Under the pieces are notes generated by a model, which saw nothing but the letters and a program-made list of their open reading frames with translations, did no database searches and was not told the origin of the DNA. Source: Roseburia faecis (GTDB lineage Bacteria > Bacillota > Clostridia > Lachnospirales > Lachnospiraceae). From it: a DNA stretch of 64,000 bases. Numbering within the stretch: position 1 is the first letter of the stretch; every line of letters starts with the position of its first letter. This document shows positions 43,500-51,519 of the stretch, one piece after another. The stretch lies in assembly GCF_001406815.1 (NCBI RefSeq), contig NZ_CVRR01000007.1, forward strand, positions 31,128 through 95,127. The letters run 5' to 3'. The position numbers were made by a program, and so were the translations under genes.

Positions 43500-44108
43500 A
43501 TGAGAGAATTTTTGAAGCGGGCAAAGGCGGATTATCTGCTTTCTTCTGTTTTGTGTATTGCGCTTGGAATTATTTTTGTTGTGTGGAAAGGCGGAGTTAT
43601 TGATGTGATCGGAACACTTCTTTCGATTGCAATGATCATCGTTGGAATTATTTATCTGGGAAGCTTTATTTTGAGCCTTGCAACATTTGGAGCATCAACG
43701 ATTGTCGGAATTCTGGTACTTGCAGTTGGAATCTGGTTTCTCATCCAGCCGTCGCTGATTGTCAGTCTGGTTCCGGTTATATTGGGTGTAGGACTTGTAT
43801 TTCATGGAATTCGTGCGGTGACGGAGGCTGTGAATGCCAAAAAATACGGATATGAAAAGTGGGGCATGGATCTTGTATTTGCCATTATCTGTCTGGTCTG
43901 TGGTCTGGTCTGTGTTTTCTGTCCGCTTGGAGTATTGAAACAGTTTATTATGCTGGTAGGAATCGTGCTGATTATCAACGGAGCGCTGAATCTGTGGATT
44001 GCTGTCACAGCAACGCGTGCAGCGAGGGATTACAGACGGCGCACAGAGACTGTTGATACAGAGTTTGTGGAAAATGAAGGTGACCGTGATGAGACAGATG
44101 GAATTTAA
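43500..44108 (+). CDS. DUF308 (HdeD-like) membrane protein
   Basis: A 202-residue membrane protein with six helices in three tandem pairs, the pattern of HdeD/DUF308 proteins. Repeats such as GVGLVFHGIRAVTEAVNA and GIVLIINGALNLWIAVTA lie at equal distances. The acidic C-terminus is cytoplasmic. HdeD protects enterobacteria from acid; the role here is unknown. Its last codons overlap the next gene. Confidence 0.75.
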   Translation: MREFLKRAKADYLLSSVLCIALGIIFVVWKGGVIDVIGTLLSIAMIIVGIIYLGSFILSLATFGASTIVGILVLAVGIWFLIQPSLIVSLVPVILGVGLVFHGIRAVTEAVNAKKYGYEKWGMDLVFAIICLVCGLVCVFCPLGVLKQFIMLVGIVLIINGALNLWIAVTATRAARDYRRRTETVDTEFVENEGDRDETDGI

Positions 44109-44319
44109 AATGGAACGTCCGGGACTGACCAAAGTAGGGGATCATCTGAAGGTGACAGAGGGAAAACTTCCCACTTCCTATTATTATACCATTGAGCATG
44201 CAATAGCCATGTCAGGAAATTATGCGGTAGGGGAACGTTTAAAAAGCCGGGAAGGCGATGTGATTGATGTGAAGGAGACAGAAAAAGGGTACTTTGTGAC
44301 CATGGAATTTGACGAATAA
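44089..44319 (+). CDS. Small conserved protein, unknown
   Basis: A 76-residue soluble protein. The frame is open back to 43999, but AAGGTGA before the ATG at 44089 fits a start there, overlapping the DUF308 gene by 20 bases. The middle (TSYYYTIEHAIAMSGNYAVGERLKS) and the acidic end suggest a compact beta fold. It probably shares the transcript with the DUF308 gene and the TetR regulator 15 bases downstream. Confidence 0.6.
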   Translation: MRQMEFKMERPGLTKVGDHLKVTEGKLPTSYYYTIEHAIAMSGNYAVGERLKSREGDVIDVKETEKGYFVTMEFDE

Positions 44320-44333
44320 GGATAACAGACGAA

Positions 44334-44900
44334 ATGGCAATACAGGGCAAAACCGATATTGACCAGCTGCTTGCAAAAAGTTTGAAAGAGATTGCTGTCA
44401 GGCGGCCGGTAGAAAAAATTACAATTAAAGAGATAACTGATAAAGCAGGGGTCATCCGGCCAACGTTTTACAATCATTTTCAGGATAAATTTGAGCTTAT
44501 TGAATGGATCATCCGGACAGAACTGTTAGAGCCGGTAGAACCTCTGATCCGGAATGATATGATTATAGAAGCAATGGTTCTGCTGTTTACCAACATTGAA
44601 AAGGACAAGGCATTTTATTCACAGCTGGTAAAAATGGAGGGATCGGTCAAATTTCACGATATCGCAAAAAAATGTGTGCGGGAAGTATTGCTTGAACTGA
44701 TTCAAAACGAAAGCAGCGGAAGGGTTTCAAAACACAAATGGCTGACGCCGGAGGTGATATCTTCCTATTATGCACAGTCCATGTGTTTTGCAACAGAGGA
44801 ATGGATCAGTATGGGAATGATCATCTCGCCGCGCGAAATGGCCGAAGCATATCAGTATATGCTGACCCGGTCTCTGACCGACATCATCAAAGAATTATAA
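44334..44900 (+). CDS. TetR-family regulator
   Basis: A 188-residue repressor. The N-terminal helix-turn-helix is VEKITIKEITDKAGVIRPTFYNHFQDKFELIEWI (residues about 24-57; quote shortened: DKAGVIRPTFYNHF), followed by a ligand-binding domain like that of DhaS/YfiR-type proteins. A long palindrome (44917-44962) directly behind the gene, before the MMPL exporter, is the obvious operator, so it probably controls that exporter and the protein after it. Confidence 0.88.
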   Translation: MAIQGKTDIDQLLAKSLKEIAVRRPVEKITIKEITDKAGVIRPTFYNHFQDKFELIEWIIRTELLEPVEPLIRNDMIIEAMVLLFTNIEKDKAFYSQLVKMEGSVKFHDIAKKCVREVLLELIQNESSGRVSKHKWLTPEVISSYYAQSMCFATEEWISMGMIISPREMAEAYQYMLTRSLTDIIKEL

Positions 44901-44916
44901 AAAGAATATGCGATGA

Positions 44917-44962
44917 CATTTTGAATGATTTGTATACGAATTCATACAAATCACTCAAAATG
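44917..44962. promoter_or_regulatory. Palindromic operator for the TetR regulator
   Basis: The arms CATTTTGAATGATTTGTAT and ATACAAATCACTCAAAATG (19 bases each, one mismatch) are separated by ACGAATTC. A TTGAAT box lies in the left arm and a TATAAT just behind the right one (44963-44968). This is the expected form of a TetR-type site on a promoter. Confidence 0.75.
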
Positions 44963-44982
44963 TATAATCATGCAGTACATGA

Positions 44983-45021
44983 CGAAAAGATTGAATATTT
45001 TCATATTCGGTCTTTTTTTTT
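44983..45021 (+). terminator. Terminator or attenuator before the MMPL gene
   Basis: The stem AAGATTGAATAT / ATATTCGGTCTT (two G-U pairs) with a T9 tract. It lies between the operator/promoter and the exporter start, so it may end the tetR transcript or attenuate the exporter transcript. Confidence 0.65.
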
Positions 45022-45059
45022 ATGATAGGCTGAGAGAAAAATAGAGGATGGTGAAAAAA

Positions 45060-47138
45060 ATGATTAAATTTGGAAAAGGAGTCGTTAAATGTCGGTTTCT
45101 GATTTTGATCCTGGCTTTTTTACTGCTGATTCCATCCGCGATCGGCTATATGAAAACCAGAATTAATTATGACATTTTGTCCTATCTGCCGGGACAGATT
45201 GAAACGATGAAAGGGCAGGATATCCTTCTGGATGAATTTGGAACAGGCGCGTTCTCTTTTGTAGTTGTTGAGGGAATGCAGGATAAGGATCTGCAGAAAA
45301 TAGCAGATAAGATTGAGGATGTACCTCATGTAAAAAATGTTATCTGGTATGGTTCCGTTATGGATTTTAGTATTCCAAGAGAAGCACTTCCGGATGATAT
45401 CTACAACTTTTTCAATAACAAAGACGCAGACAGCCAGCTGATGGCAGTCCTGTTTGATGAGTCCATGTCGTCGGACGGCACCATGGATGCGATCCAGACG
45501 ATCAATGATCTGGTTGGAAAGCAGTGTTTTGTCAGTGGTATGGCATCGGTGAACAATGATATCCGAAAACTGGCAGAGAATGAGAGTGTGATCTATGTTC
45601 TGATTGCCGTTGTGCTTTCTCTGATCGTATTATCACTTACGATGGATTCCGTAGTTGTTCCGTTCCTGTTTTTGATCAGTATCGGCATGGCAATTATTTA
45701 CAATCTGGGTTCCAACGTATTTTTCGGGGAGATTTCTTATATTACCAAGGCACTGGCGGCGGTACTGCAGCTCGGTGTTACAATGGATTATTCCATTTTC
45801 CTGTGGCACAGTTATCAGGAGCAGAAGGAGCGGTTTGACGGAGATAAAAACCGTGCCATGGCACATGCGATTTCCAATACAATTACTTCCGTGGTCAGCA
45901 GCTCCATTACAACAGTTGCCGGATTTATCGCACTGTGTTTTATGAGCTTTACCCTTGGAAAAGACCTTGGTATCGTTATGGCAAAGGGTGTTGTCTTTGG
46001 TGTTATCGGATGTGTAACGATTCTTCCGTCCCTGATTCTTGTCTGCGATAAGGCAATCGAAAAGACCAGACATAAAGTAATTCTTCCGGATCTTAGTAGA
46101 ATTGCAGGGTTTATCACAAAACATCATGTGGTATTTGTCATTGCGTTTCTGGTTGTGCTGATTCCGGCAATCTACGGATATACACATACCAATGTATATT
46201 ATGATCTGACTGGTACGCTGCCGGAGACTTTCAGCAGTAAAGTCGGAAATGATAAGCTGTCCGAACAGTATCATATGGGTGCAACCCACATGGTTCTGGC
46301 AAAAAGCAGTTTGTCTGAAAAAGACAGTATGAATATGATCGATGAGATCAAAAAAGTAGACGGTGTAAAACTTGCGGTTTCGATGGATTCCCTGACCGGA
46401 CCGATGGTTCCGCAGGATGTCATTCCGGACGATGTGAAGGATATCTTCAAGAGTGGAGATTACCAGATGATGGTCATTGTTTCAGAATATGCATCTGCAA
46501 CGGATGAAGTAAATAAACAGTGTGATGAGATCAATGCGATTATTAAAAAATACGATAATACCGCAATGCTGATCGGTGAGGCGCCATGTACCAAGGATCT
46601 GATTGAGATTACCGATGTGGATTTCAAAAATGTAAGTATTATTTCGATTGCAGCTATTTTTATTATTATTTTACTGACATTTAAGTCCATTTCACTTCCA
46701 ATCATTCTGGTATGTGTTATTGAATTTGCAATTTTCATCAATATGGGTATTCCGGCATATACAGGAACGGTGTTGCCGTTTATTGCATCCATTGTAATCG
46801 GAACCATACAGCTGGGAGCTACGGTCGATTATGCAATTCTTATGACGAACAAGTATAAGAAGAACCGTTTCCGCGGTATGGATAAGAAAGAAGCAATTAC
46901 CGATGCATTGAGCAAGTCCATTCAGTCGATCATTGTCAGTGCGCTCAGTTTCTTTGCAGCAACGTTTGGTGTAGGATTATATTCCAACATCGATATGATT
47001 GGTTCATTATGTATGCTGATGGCACGTGGTGCGATCATCAGTATGATTGTCGTAATCTTTATTCTGCCAAGCATGTTCATGGTATTTGACCGTGTGATCT
47101 GTGCATCAAGTGCAGGATTTCGCAACAAAATCAAATAG
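45060..47138 (+). CDS. MMPL/RND-family exporter
   Basis: A membrane exporter of about 692 residues with two similar halves. Each has one helix, a large outer loop and five helices; ITKALAAVLQLGVTMDYSIFLWHSY and IGTIQLGATVDYAILMTNKYKK are matching proton-path segments, each with a conserved Asp. Such proteins export lipids, drugs or surface compounds using the proton gradient. An ATG at 45048 is also possible; 45060 has GAGGATGG at the better distance. The gene is controlled by the TetR palindrome and followed by a surface protein gene 12 bases away. Confidence 0.88.
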   Translation: MIKFGKGVVKCRFLILILAFLLLIPSAIGYMKTRINYDILSYLPGQIETMKGQDILLDEFGTGAFSFVVVEGMQDKDLQKIADKIEDVPHVKNVIWYGSVMDFSIPREALPDDIYNFFNNKDADSQLMAVLFDESMSSDGTMDAIQTINDLVGKQCFVSGMASVNNDIRKLAENESVIYVLIAVVLSLIVLSLTMDSVVVPFLFLISIGMAIIYNLGSNVFFGEISYITKALAAVLQLGVTMDYSIFLWHSYQEQKERFDGDKNRAMAHAISNTITSVVSSSITTVAGFIALCFMSFTLGKDLGIVMAKGVVFGVIGCVTILPSLILVCDKAIEKTRHKVILPDLSRIAGFITKHHVVFVIAFLVVLIPAIYGYTHTNVYYDLTGTLPETFSSKVGNDKLSEQYHMGATHMVLAKSSLSEKDSMNMIDEIKKVDGVKLAVSMDSLTGPMVPQDVIPDDVKDIFKSGDYQMMVIVSEYASATDEVNKQCDEINAIIKKYDNTAMLIGEAPCTKDLIEITDVDFKNVSIISIAAIFIIILLTFKSISLPIILVCVIEFAIFINMGIPAYTGTVLPFIASIVIGTIQLGATVDYAILMTNKYKKNRFRGMDKKEAITDALSKSIQSIIVSALSFFAATFGVGLYSNIDMIGSLCMLMARGAIISMIVVIFILPSMFMVFDRVICASSAGFRNKIK

Positions 47139-47150
47139 GAGGATGGAATT

Positions 47151-49310
47151 ATGAAATTATCAGAGTTAAAAACCAGACTGAAAAATAAATATGTAGTCCG
47201 TATTGTGGCAGGTGTGCTGACCATTGCACTTCTTGGAAGCAGCATGACAGCAGTTGCCGTGCAGGCAGATCAGAAGAAAGATGCTGCAGTTCAGACAGAG
47301 CAGAAAGAGGATTCTTCCGATAAGAAGGATGATATTGAGGATCTGCTTCAGGTATCTGTCAGTGATAAAGAAATCGGAAAAGATGAAAATGTTTACCTTA
47401 TTTCCGATGCAACGGGAAGTGTGTATGATACCATTGTCACCGATCACCTGATCAATAAAAACCAGTCCGCTACACTGGAGGATCAGTCCAATCTGACAGA
47501 TATCAAAAATGTGAAGGGAAGCGAGGAGTTCTCACAGAACGGAGAGAAGCTGACCTGGCAGGCAGATGGAGCCGATATTTACTATCAGGGAAAAACAGAC
47601 AGTGAAGCTCCGGTTTCTCTGAAAGTTACTTATTATCTGGATGGAAATGAGATTGCACCGAAGGATCTGGCTGGAAAATCCGGAAAAGTTACCATACATT
47701 ATGATTACACAAATAATTCTTCTTATGAAGAAACCGTAAACGGAAACAAGCAGACGGTAAAGGTTCCGTTTGCAGCAGTAACGGCACTGGTATTGGATGA
47801 CAGTTTCAGCAATGTGGAAGTAAAGAACGGAAAAGTTTCCCAGAACGGGGACAGCAATGTGGTTATCGGCTATGCATTGCCGGGAATCAAAGAAAGTCTG
47901 AATGTGAAAGATTCTGATTTCATCGATGATCTGGAACTTCCGGAAGATTTCGAAGTGACTGCCGATGTAAAAGATTTCAAGCTGGATACGGCAATGACGA
48001 TCGTGGCAAATGCCGGAAGCATGATTTCCATGAAGAGCGGGGATTCTTCTTCTCTGGATGATATGATTGATGACATGCTGGATGCAAGCAGCAAGTTAAA
48101 AGACGGATCAAAAGAATTATCCGATGGACTGGACACGTTACAGAAAAATCTTGCGGATTATGCAAGCGGCATGAATGAGCTGAATTCAAAGAGCGGAGAT
48201 CTGGGCAAAGGTGTGGAGACATTAAACACCAGCGCAGAATCCATCAGCAAGGGAATCCAGACACTTGATAAAGCGTTAAATACAAAGATGAGTGATACAG
48301 AGAAACAGGCAGCGTCAAAGACCGCTTCCGAGACGGTGGCAAAAGAGTTTGCAAACGGAAAAACGCAGGAAGTCGCAAAGCAGATCTATGCCGCACTCCG
48401 TTACAGCACAGGAAAAGATGGCAGCACAACGGATGGCGCATTATTTACTTCTCTTTATGATGGCGCTTATAGTGCAAATGCAGCAGAAACCGTGTATAAT
48501 GAAGTGGTAAGACAGGTATTGCTGAAAGCTGCAGGACAGGCGGCAGACAGCAAACTTACTGCAGATCAGGCGGCTGCCGGCATTAAAGCAGCGTGGGCAA
48601 AGGGCGCACAGGCAAACGATCAGACGTCAACGGTTATGTATGCCGTATCGGATGGTATGACAAGTGCACAGCTTGCGGAACTGCTGTATGCAAAGAGTGG
48701 GGCAAAGGACACACTCTTTCACAAGACACAGAGCACAATCAAGGCACAGCTTGCAGCAGGAAGAAACAATGAGCAGGTGACAGACGGTGTGGAGAGCAGC
48801 TTAAAGACACTGGCTACACAGCTGGCAGGAGCATGTCAGAATGTGGCCGTACAGGCAGCAAGTGCAGCCGCTGTTACAGGAGCAGAGAGTGCAAAGGCTA
48901 CAATTGCACAGCAGATTGAAGCAGTACAGGAAAACGGTTACAGTCTGGTTACCGGTTCCGCAGCACTCAGTAAGGGAACACAGTCTCTGGCAGACGCAGT
49001 TCCAACACTGACGAAGGGAATCAAGGCACTTAATGATGCCACGGTAAAGATTGTGTCCGGTGTAGATAAACTGGATGACGGATCCCATACGCTGGCAGAT
49101 GGCATGGTAGAATTCGACGAGAAGGGTATTTCCAAGATTGCGAACAGCTATAACGGAGATATCAAACCGCTGACCGACAAACTGCAGGCAATGCTTGATG
49201 CGGGTGAGGATTACCAGACATTTACAAAGGTTGCAGACGGTGTAAACGGAAGCGTAAAATTTATTTATAAACAGGATGCGATCAAGGGAGACAGTGAAAA
49301 TAACAAATAA
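47151..49310 (+). CDS. Secreted YhgE-like helical surface protein
   Basis: A 719-residue exported protein. The signal peptide is at about residues 15-35 (IVAGVLTIALLGSSMTAVAV). It continues with a beta-rich N-terminal part, then a long helical region whose heptads read LKDGSKELSDGLDTLQKNL and LSKGTQSLADAVPTLTKGI, as in YhgE/Pip-type proteins. No C-terminal membrane helix or sortase signal is seen. It is encoded directly after the MMPL exporter and probably works with it as an outer partner; this pairing recurs in Firmicutes. Alternatively it is itself exported. Confidence 0.7.
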   Translation: MKLSELKTRLKNKYVVRIVAGVLTIALLGSSMTAVAVQADQKKDAAVQTEQKEDSSDKKDDIEDLLQVSVSDKEIGKDENVYLISDATGSVYDTIVTDHLINKNQSATLEDQSNLTDIKNVKGSEEFSQNGEKLTWQADGADIYYQGKTDSEAPVSLKVTYYLDGNEIAPKDLAGKSGKVTIHYDYTNNSSYEETVNGNKQTVKVPFAAVTALVLDDSFSNVEVKNGKVSQNGDSNVVIGYALPGIKESLNVKDSDFIDDLELPEDFEVTADVKDFKLDTAMTIVANAGSMISMKSGDSSSLDDMIDDMLDASSKLKDGSKELSDGLDTLQKNLADYASGMNELNSKSGDLGKGVETLNTSAESISKGIQTLDKALNTKMSDTEKQAASKTASETVAKEFANGKTQEVAKQIYAALRYSTGKDGSTTDGALFTSLYDGAYSANAAETVYNEVVRQVLLKAAGQAADSKLTADQAAAGIKAAWAKGAQANDQTSTVMYAVSDGMTSAQLAELLYAKSGAKDTLFHKTQSTIKAQLAAGRNNEQVTDGVESSLKTLATQLAGACQNVAVQAASAAAVTGAESAKATIAQQIEAVQENGYSLVTGSAALSKGTQSLADAVPTLTKGIKALNDATVKIVSGVDKLDDGSHTLADGMVEFDEKGISKIANSYNGDIKPLTDKLQAMLDAGEDYQTFTKVADGVNGSVKFIYKQDAIKGDSENNK

Positions 49311-49333
49311 TTTTGATGGTCGGAGGAAAAAGG

Positions 49334-49909
49334 ATGAACTGGATGGAAAACCTGCTGATAGTAGCAGGGGTATCTCTGGATATTTTCGCAGCAATGGAAT
49401 GCCAGGGATCACTGGTTGCAAAAATAAATAAAAAAAATCTGACAGTGATCTGTGGAATCGTTGCGCTGGCACAGCTGATTACGTTATATCTGGGGCATTT
49501 TTTGTCCTCCCTGTTCTGCCGTTACCGGTCGGTGCCGGACGAAAAGCTGCTGGGACAGATTATATCCATGGTGATTTTTATGATTCTTGGCATCCGGCTG
49601 ATGGTAAAAGCAATCCGCAACGAACATGTGGAAGAACATCTGGAACATCATCTTGGAATCCGGAGATTTGTCCGCATGGCATGTATCAGTGGAATTTACA
49701 CGCTGCTTACGGGAATTGCATTTGGATTTCTGGAAACGAATGTGCTTATGATTCTGATCATGATTGTTGTATGTACCGTTGCATTTGTGATCGGCGGCAT
49801 CTATACCGGATACCGTGTCGGATATGAAGCAAAAACCAAAGTATATATCGTTGGCGCACTGTTGCTGTGGGTGGCAGGACTGGATGTATTGATTGGAAGA
49901 ATTTTATAA
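49334..49909 (+). CDS. MntP/YtaF-like membrane protein
   Basis: A 191-residue membrane protein with six helices. It resembles MntP, the manganese efflux pump family (DUF204): LLIVAGVSLDIFAAMECQGS contains the conserved Asp of helix 1, and a second Asp (GLDVLIG) lies in the last helix. The His-rich middle loop (EEHLEHHLG) might bind metal. Manganese or another cation could be the substrate. GGAGG precedes the ATG at 49334; the earlier ATG at 49313 has no ribosome site. Confidence 0.75.
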   Translation: MNWMENLLIVAGVSLDIFAAMECQGSLVAKINKKNLTVICGIVALAQLITLYLGHFLSSLFCRYRSVPDEKLLGQIISMVIFMILGIRLMVKAIRNEHVEEHLEHHLGIRRFVRMACISGIYTLLTGIAFGFLETNVLMILIMIVVCTVAFVIGGIYTGYRVGYEAKTKVYIVGALLLWVAGLDVLIGRIL

Positions 49910-49921
49910 AGAGCGTTATTG

Positions 49922-49960
49922 TGAAAGAAAACCGGCCATATTCTGGCTGGTTTTCTTTTC
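49922..49960 (+). terminator. Rho-independent terminator
   Basis: The stem GAAAACCGGCCA / TGGCTGGTTTTC (one G-U pair) followed by TTTTC. Confidence 0.85.
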
Positions 49961-50009
49961 TTATATGTGTATAATAAACATGTATGAAAGCGTAAGGCAG
50001 GTGCATAAA

Positions 50010-50702
50010 ATGGATTATACGGTTCTTGATCTGGAGATGACGGGACTGGCTCCGAAAAGGGACAAAGTAATAGAAATCGGGGCGGTTCGTGTACGGAACG
50101 GAGAGATTGCAGATACATATGGAACGCTCGTGCGTCCGGGAATGTCAATTCCGGAAACGGTAGTACAGCTGACCGGGATTACAGATGAAATGGCGGCTTT
50201 GGGGAAAGAAGAGAATGTGGCAATGCAGGAACTTCTGCAATTTATCGGGGATGATATTCTTGTGGGACATAATCTGATTTTTGATTACAGTTTTCTGAAG
50301 CAGTGGGCCGTCAATCAGAAAATTCCACTGGAATTGTCGGCCTGTGATACCCTGCGGATTGCGCGGGCACTCCTTCCGGGGGCACAGTCGAAAAAACTGG
50401 AAAGCCTGTGTGAATATTTTCAGATTGAACGGGAACATGCACACCGGGCACTGGATGATGCAGTAGAAACATATAAGGTATTTGAAAATTTAAAATCCAT
50501 AGAAGGTGCTTCCATGGAACTGTTTGTCCCGAAACCTCTGGTGTATAAGGCAAAGAGACAGACGCCGGCAACGGAGCATCAGAAAGAACGGCTCAGGGAA
50601 CTGATGGAACAATATGGAAGGAAAGACAGTATCAGCTGGGAGACTCTTACACGCAGTGAAGCCTCCCGGCTGCAGGATAAGATCAGGGCTGGAAACTTTT
50701 AA
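50010..50702 (+). CDS. DnaQ-like 3'-5' exonuclease
   Basis: A 231-residue exonuclease of the DNA polymerase III epsilon type. ExoI is LDLEMTG (acidic pair D-x-E), ExoII HNLIFDYSFL and ExoIII HRALDDAVET. The C-terminal 60 residues (TPATEHQKERLRELMEQYG) look like the small domain found on such enzymes in clostridia. TATAAT at 49970-49975 is its probable promoter. It could repair DNA or degrade RNA. Its 3' end overlaps the convergent gene by 20 bases. Confidence 0.85.
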   Translation: MDYTVLDLEMTGLAPKRDKVIEIGAVRVRNGEIADTYGTLVRPGMSIPETVVQLTGITDEMAALGKEENVAMQELLQFIGDDILVGHNLIFDYSFLKQWAVNQKIPLELSACDTLRIARALLPGAQSKKLESLCEYFQIEREHAHRALDDAVETYKVFENLKSIEGASMELFVPKPLVYKAKRQTPATEHQKERLRELMEQYGRKDSISWETLTRSEASRLQDKIRAGNF

Positions 50703-51270
50703 GTTTTTCCAGAATGATTTTTTGCGGAAACGGCGCAAGCTGCGCAGCTGCTTCCTGCAGCTGCAAGATTCCGGAGAGATTGCCCCCGGTCTGATAGATG
50801 GCTGCCAGCTGTGTGTAGATGCTGCTGTTATCGACATGACAGGAAACTGCAAATTCCAGCAGCTGGCGTGCCTGATCGGTATATCCGGCATCACTCAGTT
50901 CCTGGGCATAGATGGCAGCATTTCGTTCAAATGTGGAAAAACGGTCATCACATGCGCTGAGTTCATCCAGGTTTGCAACACCATATTCAAGTTTCAGGTC
51001 GGTGTTACTCATGGAAGAAAGATTCAGCATTTTCTGACCGCATAGTGTTTCCAGTGATTTTTGGGCATCGGTCGTAAGGTTTTGTGGTATTTTATCTTCT
51101 GTTATGATAAGATAATTAAGATTGCTGATATCTTTTTTGCGTGTGAAATTCGCACTGTGCTCCCGGTCCCAGAACTGTTTTTCGAGATTTTCCTGGGCGC
51201 GTTTATTTTTATGCATCAAAAAGTTAATATACAGCAGAAAAACGATAAAAATAGCAAGAAATACAAACAT
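50683..51270 (-). CDS. Membrane-anchored TPR-like protein, unknown
   Basis: A 195-residue protein with an N-terminal helix (FVFLAIFIVFLLYINFLM), a basic linker and a helical C-terminal domain; SDAGYTDQARQLLEFAVS and NSSIYTQLAAIYQTGG have the spacing of tetratricopeptide repeats. It may organise partner proteins at the membrane. AAAGGA is at the right distance upstream. It converges on the exonuclease gene with a 20-base overlap. Confidence 0.6.
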   Translation of the reverse strand: MFVFLAIFIVFLLYINFLMHKNKRAQENLEKQFWDREHSANFTRKKDISNLNYLIITEDKIPQNLTTDAQKSLETLCGQKMLNLSSMSNTDLKLEYGVANLDELSACDDRFSTFERNAAIYAQELSDAGYTDQARQLLEFAVSCHVDNSSIYTQLAAIYQTGGNLSGILQLQEAAAQLAPFPQKIILEKLKSFQP

Positions 51271-51336
51271 AATGGAAATCCTTTCTGATATTGTTGTGTA
51301 TTCATTATAACTGATTTTGCGAAAGAGGTGAATAGT

Positions 51337-51450
51337 ATGTATAATTTTAATGGTTCAAAACGAAAAAGACAGCTGATTGCACTCATATCGTTGGTTGTTA
51401 TCGCTGCAATGGTTGTTACAACACTGGTTTCAGCGCTGATTTATGGGTAG
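51337..51450 (+). CDS. 37-residue single-helix membrane protein
   Basis: A small ORF with GAGGTG seven bases upstream. The product has a short basic head (NGSKRKR) and one hydrophobic helix (LIALISLVVIAAMVVTTLVSALIYG; about 25 residues, quoted here by composition only). This is the form of real small membrane proteins in Firmicutes, but the function is unknown. Confidence 0.55.
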   Translation: MYNFNGSKRKRQLIALISLVVIAAMVVTTLVSALIYG

Positions 51451-51519
51451 CGGCACTTGAAAAAGTGATTGTTTATGTTAAAATACAAGATAACGCTAAA
51501 ATTATTTTAAAGGAAGAAT

